Shown piece after piece: positions 1-7,033 of a stretch of DNA of 12,748 bases; position 1 is the first letter of the stretch, and the number at the start of each line of letters is the position of its first letter. The stretch comes from Bremia lactucae (taxonomy: Eukaryota > Oomycota > Peronosporomycetes > Peronosporales > Peronosporaceae): contig NW_027152113.1 in the NCBI RefSeq assembly GCF_004359215.1, forward strand, positions 1-12,748, in the 5' to 3' direction. The notes beneath the pieces are model-generated. The model had not been told where the DNA came from, did not search any database, and was given only the letters and a program-made list of their open reading frames with translations. The position numbers were made by a program, and so were the translations under genes.

Positions 1-102
1 GTTCCCGCAAGGTCTTACGGATGGTCCCGTAAAGACCCACCTGTTCCGCTTAGAACAGGATACGCTTGAAGAAGCAATATCCGCTGCGGAACAGGAGGAC
101 TT

Positions 103-125
103 TAGCTTGAGACAGGCTCAAGCTA
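103..125 (+). repeat. 9-bp perfect hairpin
   Basis: TAGCTTGAG pairs with CTCAAGCTA around the loop ACAGG, inside gag codons. Confidence 0.85.
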
Positions 126-225
126 GTTCGTCATCATATCGTCCTCCAAGACGACACGAGCTTGGAGGTCCAGAACCTATGGACCTCTCTTATGTCGAAA
201 GCGAGACCTCGCTTTTCGAACAGTA

Positions 226-249
226 AGCGATTGCAGAAATGCAATCGCT
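226..249 (+). repeat. 10-bp perfect hairpin, GAAA loop
   Basis: AGCGATTGCA pairs with TGCAATCGCT around a GAAA tetraloop. It spans the first Cys pair of the zinc knuckle. Confidence 0.9.
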
Positions 250-552
250 GTCAAAAGTTAGGTCACTACGCTCATGCGTGAAGTGCCCCACACCCAGTAC
301 CGATAAGTACTGAACGTAATGATGGACTGAATGTCAAAAAGGGCAACGGTCGCGGGTCCAACGTTGTTACAAAATCGCAACAACGAGGCGGACCGCCAAA
401 AAAACGGTCGGGGTCAGTAGGGGCGCAACGCCCTACTGATCCAGCAACCTCGAGAGAATTTGCAAACCTCTCGACTAAAGTCGCTACAGACACAGAATCA
501 TTATGTGTCTCTGCACCTGGCGATGAGGTATCACTCATCACCTTGAAGTTAA

Positions 553-575
553 AAGTGACAAATGATTTGTCACTT
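553..575 (+). repeat. 23-nt palindrome
   Basis: Eleven perfect pairs around a single central G (564), within protease codons just before the active site. Confidence 0.9.
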
Positions 576-720
576 AGAGCCCTAGTGGACTGTGGGGCGT
601 CGAATCACTTTATTCGTTGCCATTCGCTAGAGGGCCGTAGGCTTAAATATGTTGAGCGCGACATCCCTTCAACGAGGATGACGGTGCGTCTAGCGACAGG
701 CGCATCGATAACAATACTGA

Positions 721-748
721 AACGCGTAGTGAAATTTCACTACACGTT
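721..748 (+). repeat. 28-nt quasi-palindrome
   Basis: 726-743 is a perfect 18-bp palindrome. The symmetry continues to 721 and 748 with one mismatch (725/744). It lies within the protease. Confidence 0.9.
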
Positions 749-861
749 ATAAGTATTACAGTACGCTGATGATTTCATCGTACTGGATTTGGATGACAAA
801 TTTGATGTCATCCTAGATTTACCCTGGCTCAGAAAATATGAGCCAAGAGTCAGCTGGCAGC

Positions 862-1284
862 ATCGATCTGAAAAGATGCCTACCACTTGTTCATCAGATG
901 GCCATCTGATAAACGTCTTGGAGCGTCCACAGGCGTTTAAATGTACTAAGAGTGAGTGCGATGGCCTCACTTGTGGTACAGTCGTTAGTGCGACTGCACA
1001 AGATCACAATGTGATGACTAATCACACTGTGGAGTCAGCTGCCGGCGGCTGTGCGAATGCACAGGCAGCGCCGAAGATCCACCACTCGAAGAAGTCGAGC
1101 GGATTGAGACATGAATGTACGCCTAGCAGGCGACATTCAAGCAGAATACCGGTTGCCCCAAAGGGACAACACGATGATCCTAGGTCGAGTAGAGAGTCGA
1201 CCGTAGAGGACCCGACTGTGATAGCGCAAGCACAGTCGGAAGACATTGAGGGAAAAAGACCCCACGTACTTGAGGCTGGCCAGT
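862..1284 (+). pseudogene. Protease-RT spacer; RT core deleted
   Basis: This continues the protease frame as a hydrophilic stretch rich in Ser, His, Arg and Gly, without recognised motifs, and stays open to the stop at 1305-1307. It corresponds in position to the poorly conserved spacer between protease and RT. The RT fingers and palm, including the YxDD box, should come next, but the sequence goes straight to the RT thumb within about 1240-1290. The missing segment would be several hundred bases. Residual Trp-Pro-Val codons near 1277-1285 in another frame may mark the junction. Many 6-9 bp hairpins run through it, for example 1112-1139 and 1212-1239. Confidence 0.6.
893..910 (+). repeat. 18-bp perfect palindrome
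   Basis: The centre lies between 901 and 902. It is in the protease-RT spacer. Confidence 0.9.
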
Positions 1285-1454
1285 TTCAGTCGATTGATGG
1301 GACTTAGACAGTTCCTTGGAATAGTGGCGTACTTGCACAAGTACTCTCGCAATTATGCAGAGATGACAGTTCATCTCTCTTGTCTCTTGAAAAAAACGAG
1401 AAATGGCTATGGAACGCATGTTATCAGCGTTCGTTTGAAGGTATGAAGCAAAGC

Positions 1455-1490
1455 TTGATGCAATCGCCCATCTTGGCGATTGCAGATCAA
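1455..1490 (+). repeat. 14-bp hairpin with 2-nt bulge
   Basis: A perfect 10-bp stem 1459-1468/1475-1484 (loop CATCTT) is extended by TTGA/TCAA across a 2-nt bulge. It encodes the conserved stretch MQSPILAIADQ. Confidence 0.88.
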
Positions 1491-1528
1491 TACAGACCAT
1501 TCCATGTGTCTGTGAAGCCAGCAATTTC

Positions 1529-1623
1529 GCAATCGGCTGTGCAAAATGCAATACGATACAGACGGCGCTTAGCGCGTCGTCTGTTATCAATCACGTCAGC
1601 TGAAACTTTGCACAGCCGATTGC
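1529..1623 (+). repeat. 17-bp inverted repeat around a nested hairpin
   Basis: 1529-1545 and 1607-1623 are perfect reverse complements. Between them is a 12-bp stem with a 2-nt bulge (1558-1584). The right arm sits at the RNase H deletion junction. Confidence 0.9.
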
Positions 1624-1986
1624 AGATAGACCGTTCATCGTATATACGGACCATGCGTCATTACGTCAGGCCGTAAACAGCCCACACCTCTCGCAAAGAA
1701 TGGCAGGGTGGCTGTCCTTCTTTGTGGAGTATGATTTTTCCATAGAATATAAACCAGGACGACCTAGTGTCGTCGCTGATGCGTTCTGACGTCGACCCGA
1801 ATTCAAGCCGGCTGTGCACTCTAACAATGAAAATAATCCCACTGCTGGAACATCCATTACAAGTGTTCCGTCGCTAACTTGTTTGATGACGTAAAGACAG
1901 CCTACATAGAAGATAAAGACCTTTTGCGTTGAATGGATCATCTGATGAATCCATCCATTAAATCATTTAAAGATTTACCGGCTTTA

Positions 1987-2009
1987 TATCGATCGTCATC
2001 CGATCGATA
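1987..2009 (+). repeat. 9-bp perfect hairpin
   Basis: TATCGATCG pairs with CGATCGATA, loop TCATC. It lies in the integrase N-terminal frame. Confidence 0.85.
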
Positions 2010-2076
2010 CACAACACGCAACGACTTACTGTACTACACAGCTGTTGCCGGCGACACTCCACGTGTCGTCGTCCGA

Positions 2077-2113
2077 ACTCATAATGATTTGCGCTTGCGC
2101 ATCATGTATGAGT
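2077..2113 (+). repeat. 16-bp hairpin in integrase codons
   Basis: ACTCATA and ATGAT pair with ATCAT and TATGAGT (one bulged G at 2106). An inner GCGC/GCGC pair closes a 2-nt loop. Confidence 0.85.
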
Positions 2114-2308
2114 GTCACGATGCACCAAAAAGTGGGCATCGTGGACATGAAAAAACTTATCTCACAGTAAGTCGCGACTTTTACTGGCCCCGTTAGTATC
2201 ACTTCGTGCGCAGGTACATTCGTGCTTGCGAGGTATGTCGACGGATGAAGCCTAGCCCTTCATCTTTTGCACCTTTAAGAACTTTCCCACTTCCGGCTGA
2301 ATGTTGGC

Positions 2309-2381
2309 AGTCCATATCTATGGACTTCGTCTTCGGATTTTCCAAAGACGTTCACAAAAACAATGGAATCCTTGTTTTTGT
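2309..2381 (+). repeat. Two hairpins at the integrase first Asp
   Basis: 2309-2326 is an 8-bp stem with a 2-nt loop, over SISMDF codons. 2354-2381 is a perfect 10-bp stem (ACAAAAACAA), loop 8 nt, over NNGILVFV codons. Confidence 0.88.
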
Positions 2382-2867
2382 AAACAGATATAGCAAGATG
2401 GTACATCTTGTTGCAGTACCAGAGCTGATCCTGGCTCCGGATTGTGCCCGTTCTTTATCGACACGGTATTCAAACTGCACTGTTTAACCCGTGAACTGGT
2501 TTTGGATAGAGATTTACGGTTCACGACGGAGTTTTAACAATCCGTGTTCCGATCTTGCGGAACTCGGCTGACTATGTCAACTTTTAATCATTCAGAGACA
2601 AATGGCCAGACGCAACGCGTAAATCGCGACCTTGAAGAGATACTTCGAGGTTACGTCCAATCGTATCCGAATAAGAGCGAGTCTTTACCGATGGTCGAAT
2701 TCGCCATCAACAATTCGGTGCATGCGTCTACAACGCATACACCGTTCTTCGTGAATGGCTTACGCCATCCACGCATACCCACCCATTTAGAGGGATCCTC
2801 TAGTTTGGGGGGGGGGCTCGCACGAGAAAGCCATTTCTGGCTCATGCTCACCACGCTTCGAAGTTAA

Positions 2868-3549
2868 CAATGACACGAGTGATGTCGAAGCAATCGACAT
2901 CGAAGATGAGAAAGATCTCATAGCAGTGCGCTTTGTGCGCACTGGAAAAGATAAAACAAATGAGTCAGCAGAAAAAAAAATTCTGCTGGCTCGAGAATCC
3001 GTAATCCGTTTCGTATAGGATTTCATTGCTAACGCAAAGGACCGTTAGAAACGGGACGCAGACAAACATGGAAGAGCAAATGTTCTTTTATTGAAAATTA
3101 ATGACCTAGAACTACTCTCTACGGTAAACTTACCTAAGCGTGTAGTTACTAATGTGGGTAGCAGTAAACTACTACCCAAGTTCATTGGGCCACTCCGTGT
3201 ACTGCATCGCGGAGGCAATGCGTACCCAATAGAATTACAACATAGGATGCGTTTGCATCCTACGTTTTACTTTGGTCGGCTCCGCCCGTACCATCAGTAC
3301 GCGGTTTCTTCCAAGGACGGATCTGACCACCCTTGTCAAGAATCCCTAAAAGATTCTTGTGGTCACGAACCAGATTCTCATTCTGGATCTGGAGATTCTC
3401 ATGTCGGGTCCGAATATCCTCGAAACCGCGATGAGCTGACGACAGCTCATCACGAAGATCGTGATATTTCCGTTCGTACTCCAGCATTGAGTACGCGCTC
3501 TTCGGACGGTTTTCCAACCGTTCGATATAGTGAGCTTGCTAAGTGTTAA
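2868..3549 (+). pseudogene. Integrase C-terminal linker and GPY-type domain
   Basis: An acidic linker reads from about 2868, with TAG 3016-3018 and TAG 3046-3048 inside it. It passes into LLSTVNLPKRVVTNVGSSK and the GPF/Y-type segment KFIGPLRVLHRGGNAYPIEL (about 3178-3237), then HPTFYFGRLRPYHQY. This domain normally helps bind DNA and holds the integrase multimer together. A Ser/Asp/His-rich tail continues to TAA 3547-3549. No chromodomain can be recognised, so this element may have lacked one or lost it. The linker and tail are the densest hairpin stretches in the window (2881-2992 and 3430-3560). Confidence 0.8.
2881..2992 (+). repeat. Four consecutive hairpins
   Basis: Stems: 2881-2901 (8 bp), 2906-2921 (6 bp), 2924-2944 (8 bp), 2962-2992 (12 bp with one G-T pair, A-rich loop). 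They lie nearly end to end within the open integrase linker. Confidence 0.9.
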
Positions 3550-3560
3550 ATTCATTTAAC
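3430..3560 (+). repeat. Five consecutive hairpins
   Basis: Stems: 3430-3451 (9 bp), 3449-3465 (7 bp), 3475-3495 (7 bp), 3502-3525 (10 bp with one G-T pair), 3545-3560 (6 bp, over the stop codon). Confidence 0.9.
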
Positions 3561-3621
3561 GACACCCCCCGTTACATCATTCCTCCCTTAAACGACAATC
3601 ACTTTGAATGTTATTAAATAG

Positions 3622-3685
3622 AGTGGTCATTATAAGACCACTTAATTGAAAACGATGTTGATTGTCAGAACCATCATTTTCAATT
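3622..3685 (+). repeat. 7-bp and 14-bp hairpins after the integrase stop
   Basis: 3622-3642 is a perfect 7-bp stem. 3644-3657 pairs with 3672-3685 over 14 positions with one C/A mismatch. Confidence 0.85.
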
Positions 3686-4017
3686 ATATTGCATGGTTAA
3701 CGAGTCCATGCGGTGTGTGAATAGTGCGGCGCCTTCGGCTGCGGTACATGCAGCCGCGGGCGACGCATTATTGTCTCTTGCGGCAGATGTTTTGTCTGCC
3801 GTAGTATCATCTTCCCCCACAACACAAACTGTTGCGGTCTCCAGTGCCGTCACCCGCACTTATTTCTGTGCGTGGTGATGACGATGGCGTAAGCCATCGT
3901 AATAACAGTTCTTGTGGTACCCCTGCTTCAGTGGGTCCCACTCAGGGGAGTGCAGACAATAAAATGTCTCGTCTTTCCCCTGAGAAAAAGCCGTGGCTTT
4001 TGCCGAACGGCTAGTCA

Positions 4018-4185
4018 GTAGCTTGTCTGGAGAGACAACTCCTCACAATAAATATCTTTTATTTATTGCGACAAAGCTACATGGTCTTGATCCAGCGCGA
4101 AGAACTTTTGCGATAAGGAAGATTTTATCTCGATGCTTTTCTTAAGCATCGATGGTATAGTGGCAACAACACGCGAGATAAAATC
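4018..4185 (+). repeat. Nested inverted repeats
   Basis: 4018-4027 pairs with 4070-4080 (10 bp, one bulge) and encloses the perfect 9-bp hairpin 4046-4068. 4121-4132 and 4174-4185 form a perfect 12-bp inverted repeat that competes with the perfect 9-bp hairpin 4130-4152. Confidence 0.85.
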
Positions 4186-4872
4186 CCGTTAATGCAAGCC
4201 TGGAGCGCATTTTTTTCCCAATGTCAAAGACATTGGATGCGAAGCCTGGCTTCAAAGTCCTAACGCGATTTGCGTTAAGTTTGAGGAAAGAACTCCAACC
4301 GGTGCAAGGTTTAAAATTGCATCGGTCGTCTCGTGAGGCACGACTTCCATGCCTCACGTGGGGTGATCCGTGTCCATCTTGAGTCAACAATACGAAACGT
4401 GAAAGGGGATGTTTACTCCCTTTCATCACCCTGGGGAAGGGCTCGCATCTCTATTGAGATGCCGATGCGATTGACGTTTTTTGCAATCGATTTACACGCG
4501 CCAGGGGCGCGCGTTTTTCAATGGACCCTCTAATCCATCTGATGAGTCTCGTTATACTAACGGACGAGGCCCTCAACGTCAACAACCAGCTGGGAACGAG
4601 GCTCCCATCTGTCATGCAAAGCTGAAAAACCGCGCTTGTTAACCAGATAACTCGTTCGCTGCCCCTTCACATCACGGTGGCTTTGAATACGTTCCACAAG
4701 GAGCCGTTGGCCACCGCGGAACTCCACCAAAGGTTGTATTGGAGGAGGTAAAATTAGATCCGAACCCTGTGTCGGATCAAGAGTCGAAGATCAACAAATT
4801 CGACCGCTACCTCCATGTATTGGAGGATGGTCTTGAACACGCGCGGTAAGCGTCACTCATTGGAGTAAAGCT

Positions 4873-5272
4873 TGTTAATTAATATATTATCTAAAAGGTA
4901 GATAATATTTGAAAATATTACAACCCATAGTAATATTCGGAATGCTTATCCATTGGTAGATACAGGCCATTATATCTACTTGCTCCGCGGTCCAGTCAGC
5001 ACGGGACGCGCGCAAAGAGAGAGACAGATTAGATTTTATTTCATGTTCTGTATTAGTTTATAATTAAGTTAGTAGTAAATAGATAGAAACAGAAGAGCTT
5101 AATTATATTGAATACAGTTTACTTTTAACCCTCTTTAAAGGAAGTGTATTAAAAAGAGTCTTCCTCTGCACGTATTAGTGCACGTAAAGTGACGTGAGGC
5201 AACCACTTGCATTGAAGCAGTGCGAAGTGGACTTGTACTGAAGCAGTACAAGTCGGCAGTGCCCGGTTAACA
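4873..5272 (+). repeat. Probable 3' LTR of the left element
   Basis: The 400-bp segment begins TGTTAA and ends TTAACA, giving the TG...CA ends of an LTR with a 6-bp terminal inverted repeat. It lies downstream of the pol remnant, is AT-rich and non-coding, and no primer-binding-like sequence follows it, as expected for a 3' rather than a 5' LTR. The partner LTR is outside the window, so neither the boundaries nor a target duplication can be confirmed. It ends 89 bases before the dynactin start codon. Three perfect hairpins lie in its first 110 bases (4884-4908, 4914-4937, 4956-4979) and a tandem pair near its end. Confidence 0.5.
5203..5254 (+). repeat. Tandem pair of related hairpins
   Basis: Two consecutive hairpins share the loop GAAGC. 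The second (5230-5254) is a perfect 10-bp stem. The first (5203-5230) pairs over about 11 bp with one bulged G (5224) and one G-T pair. They are diverged copies of the same unit of about 26 bases. At one paired position the first has C-G (5210/5222) and the second T-A (5236/5248), so both sides of the pair changed together. They lie at the end of the probable LTR. Confidence 0.75.
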
Positions 5273-5361
5273 CACCCTTACTTTTGATTTTTTTTCCCTA
5301 AAATAAGCAATTAATAAGCTTAACAAATAGGGCATGTCATAGTTGCGAGGTATTTCGTGCA
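5273..5361 (+). promoter_or_regulatory. Short upstream region of the dynactin gene
   Basis: Only 89 bases separate the end of the probable LTR from the dynactin ATG. The stretch is AT-rich with a T-tract (5288-5295) and has an in-frame stop at 5299-5301. An ATG at 5334 is out of frame. I see no clear oomycete-type initiator or TATA box, so the promoter may lie inside the LTR or use elements I cannot recognise. Confidence 0.35.
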
Positions 5362-6996
5362 ATGGCCGACGTTAGCGTTCGCTATGCTTGCAAATGTGGA
5401 CACCTGGCGCCCGTAAGTTTACTCTTTTACAGTGAAACGCGTCAAAAACTGGTGTGTCGTCTACCACAATGCAGCGTGGAGGAGTTTGAATCTTTCTACT
5501 GTGGAAATTTACTGGTAAATATGCCATCAAAGGAAGCATCCATGTATCAGAACCGCTCAAGCCGATGCTTTAGTTGCCCCACGTGCCAGACAATACTTTC
5601 CACGGCATTTCACGAAAGCTGTCAGGGCTACTTTCTACTGTGTGCGCACTGCCGCTGGGACTCTTATGAGCTAGAATGGGTAGACGATGACCCGGACGCG
5701 TTGATTATGGCAGCTATCACTCGCGAGCGTCAAGCGGTTCACGAAGATGTATTTCAGGCATTGCAGTCGTATTACATAACTCCCTCGGTATCTTTGGCTA
5801 GTGGAGGCAACGCTGCAACGATGACATCATCTTTTAAAAATGCCTTTGGGCGTGGTAGCTCACTTCAGGCGCTTGCGGACTCAATGAAAGAGCTTCAGCG
5901 TGAGAACCACATCAAAAAGTTTAAATATAAAAGACTGGTTGCAATGGGAGGATGGAAGTACGATCAGGCGCTGAATAAGTTGCAGGAGAAGGAAATGAGG
6001 CTGATTGAGAACAGACTCGAACATCAATGGCCCGAGTTAAAAAAGCAGCTTGCGGTACTTCAAAACGAAGGGGCTTCTTGGAAGGAAGACACACCAGAGA
6101 TGACGCGTAAAATGTTGAAAGTTCTTTCGCAAAAATGTGAAATGGGCGAGGTGTCGACGCTGCACCAGCGGCTGCAGAACCCGTTAAATCAGTCACGGGA
6201 CGTGAAGTTGCTTACCCCTTATCGGCCACTGCTGCGCGCAAAGCGCGCTTGGCGTTGTGCCGAGTCGATTAAACATGGCACGGCTGGTATTCTTGTAAAG
6301 CCCCAGATCAGTCCTATGAGTGGCGATAGCTCGTTACCCGTATCTGCGTCTTGGTTTAAGAAAGCTAATTTAGCCGCATATCACGTGCCCATTGTTACCT
6401 TCCAGCGACTACCATACCGTGTTGAAGGTACTGGAAATCTGGAATGCGTTCTTTTTGTGGAAAATCCACTTGATGATGCAATCCGCATCACTTTTCGCTC
6501 TGCTTCTGCAAATTTGGGAGCTGGTGGTGATATACGTGAGAATGGACAGGTATACTTTTTGTTGACATAAATAATTTGCTATTCTTTGGATTTCATTTGT
6601 GTTTGATTAGGTTTTACTGCAAGATTTGACTCCAATTATTGTTGGCCCTTATGAAGACCCAACTCTTGCGGATGCTTTCATTCAAGAGGAGTTGCCATAC
6701 GGTGCTAATGGTGATATTCCCAACGCGATTCTGCTTCAAGCTGCCCGAAATTATATTAAGATAAAACTCTCGGTAAGCTTATTTCTTACGATGTTATGCG
6801 TAACTAATTGCTTTTACATTGTATAATTACGATTCGCTGCCACTGGCAGCTCTTGATAAAACCTGTTGATTCGATCTCAATTATTTCTGCACGATTCATT
6901 ATGGACACAGAAAAGTTTGATGAAGACGCGCATGAAGTGATTGAAAATTCACTTCTTACTGTCCCAGTTGTTATTACGGCCCCAATGCCGTCATAG
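5362..6996 (+). CDS. DCTN4: Dynactin subunit 4 (p62), three exons
   Basis: Exons are 5362-6549, 6611-6772 and 6850-6996, about 498 residues; animal p62 is near 460. The subunit sits in the pointed-end complex of dynactin, the cofactor that links dynein to cargo in the cytoplasm. The N-terminal half carries the family's Cys pairs: C10/C12, C32/C37/C47, C69/C72/C75 and C94/C97, the last followed by RWDS, typical of the p62 zinc-binding region. Residues about 167-245 are helical and charged, and the C-terminal half is beta-rich. The start is the first in-frame ATG after stop 5299-5301. No frame damage is seen. It is the only healthy gene here and has few hairpins, unlike its flanks. Splicing is inferred from frame, GT-AG ends and sense of the joined product. 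Confidence 0.88.
6550..6610 (+). other. Dynactin intron 1 (61 nt)
   Basis: The intron starts GTATAC and ends GATTAG in phase 0. Reading through would meet a stop (TAA 6568-6570) seven codons in. The downstream frame resumes directly with VLLQDLTPIIVGPYED. The length is typical of short oomycete introns. Confidence 0.85.
6773..6849 (+). other. Dynactin intron 2 (77 nt)
   Basis: The donor GTAAGC follows codon TCG. The acceptor CAG at 6847-6849 is preceded by a pyrimidine-containing stretch, and a branch-like CTAAT occurs near 6802-6806. The acceptor choice is inferred: the frame then reads KPVDSISIISARFIMDTEKF to the stop at 6994-6996. Confidence 0.78.
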
Positions 6997-7031
6997 CTGA
7001 GTTGTGTGGCCGGGTGTGCAACTCGCTATGA
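6991..7031 (+). repeat. Hairpin over the dynactin stop codon
   Basis: A 13-bp stem with one bulged T (6998) pairs 6991-7004 with 7019-7031, leaving a 14-nt loop. The stop codon TAG 6994-6996 lies inside the left arm. In RNA it would form at the start of the 3' UTR. A role in 3' end formation or mRNA stability is possible but not shown. Confidence 0.7.
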
Positions 7032-7033
7032 TA

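Larger units (their letters stand above)
2..430 (+). pseudogene. gag: Gag C-terminus with CCHC zinc knuckle (broken)
   Basis: Positions 2-226 read as the end of a capsid-type Gag, with an acidic helical stretch, a Ser/Pro/Arg-rich piece and the sequence EPMDLSYVE, and end at TAA 224-226. The nucleocapsid knuckle CNRCQKLGHYAHA then appears in another frame at 240-278 and stops at TGA 279-281, exactly where the last Cys of C-x2-C-x4-H-x4-C should be. The knuckle would bind element RNA during packaging. After the TGA the same frame stays open through a basic Gly/Lys/Arg-rich linker into the protease, so Gag and protease were probably one polyprotein. The knuckle codons lie inside a perfect 10-bp hairpin (226-249). 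Confidence 0.82.
431..861 (+). pseudogene. Retrotransposon aspartic protease
   Basis: The active-site box LVDCGASNHFIR lies at 585-620, with catalytic Asp at codon 588-590. DCGAS in place of DSGAS is common in plant and oomycete gypsy proteases. The C-terminal hydrophobic box DVILDLPWLRKYEP follows at about 801-845, where most relatives have a Gly as the second residue before PW. The enzyme would act as a dimer to cut the Gag-Pol precursor. The frame is shared with the knuckle upstream and the spacer downstream, with a single internal stop, TAA 750-752. No convincing separate start codon exists, which fits processing from a polyprotein. The tetrapeptide YADD at 762-773 is part of this protease and is not an RT active site. 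Confidence 0.82.
1285..1800 (+). pseudogene. RT thumb and RNase H remnant
   Basis: LRQFLGIVAYLHKYSRNYAE (about 1300-1360) is the RT thumb/connection. SLMQSPILAIADQ (about 1453-1490) leads into RNase H. Around 1510-1550 the first RNase H box CEASNFAIG is visible in a shifted frame, CYQSRQLK follows near 1580-1606 in a third frame, then RPFIVYTDHASLRQAV with its conserved Asp (about 1630-1675), SPHLSQRMAGWLSFF, and a final VVADAF ending at TGA 1787-1789. About 29 codons expected between QLK and RPF, carrying the catalytic Glu of the KELL motif, are missing and replaced by a 17-nt inverted copy of 1529-1545. The remnant cannot be active. Confidence 0.85.
1801..2867 (+). pseudogene. Integrase: HHCC zinc domain and DDE core (broken)
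   Basis: After a short RNase H-integrase linker, 1933-2487 is one frame interrupted by TAG 2194-2196. It carries the HHCC zinc domain (ECHDAP, GHRGHEKTY, then CEVCRRMKP) and the first catalytic Asp in SISMDFVFG (about 2310-2336). A frameshift near 2455 leads to the second Asp in VLDRDLRF (about 2499-2522), then TAA 2535-2537. The third catalytic residue should be Glu in the GQTERVN motif but is Gln (CAA 2613-2615), which by itself should abolish strand transfer. The frame fails again after the G10 run at 2807-2816. The protein would have joined element cDNA to host DNA. Confidence 0.88.
3550..4872 (+). other. Unassigned 3' region of the left element
   Basis: Between the integrase stop and the probable LTR are about 1.3 kb that I cannot assign. 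Short open pieces exist at 3693-3878 and 3832-4014 (Ala/Ser- and Pro/Ser-rich), about 4012-4136, 4333-4533, 4475-4640 and about 4641-4855. None carries a family motif, and they break one another by frameshift. The pieces look like remains of one protein-coding region, because weak coding character moves between frames. It could be a 3' accessory ORF of the element, a piece of another element's gag, or a nested insertion. It holds at least a dozen perfect stems of 7-12 bp. No tRNA or polypurine tract is evident apart from a weak purine run just before 4873. Confidence 0.45.
1..5272 (+). mobile_element. Decayed Ty3/gypsy LTR retrotransposon, 5' part outside window
   Basis: The order Gag end, CCHC knuckle, aspartic protease, spacer, RT thumb/RNase H, HHCC integrase, GPY-type tail and probable 3' LTR is that of a Ty3/gypsy element read on the + strand. 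The 5' LTR and most of gag lie left of the window. Several stops and frameshifts, loss of the RT core and a Glu-to-Gln change in the integrase show it cannot move by itself. No chromodomain is recognisable after the integrase, unlike the element on the right, so the two belong to different lineages. The whole stretch is unusually dense in short perfect inverted repeats, listed separately. Confidence 0.88.

Noticed and set aside
272..541. Open frame on the - strand, 89 codons
   Set aside because: It is antisense to the Gag-protease linker, whose + strand frame is open and leads into the protease. The - product has no recognisable feature.
762..773. YADD as a reverse transcriptase active site
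   Set aside because: It lies between the protease active site and the protease C-terminal box, in the protease frame, with no RT sequence around it.
3260..3517. Coiled-coil-like - strand ORF opposite the integrase tail
   Set aside because: It mirrors the hydrophilic, hairpin-rich tail on the + strand. Inverted repeats make both strands look alike in composition, so the helical look is probably an artefact.
4018..4080. tRNA-like cloverleaf
   Set aside because: The outer stem and inner hairpin lack a TPsiC arm, an anticodon arm of the right size and internal promoter boxes.
1..5272. CRISPR-like array
   Set aside because: The stems differ in sequence from one to the next and there are no regularly spaced identical repeats. 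The host is a eukaryote.
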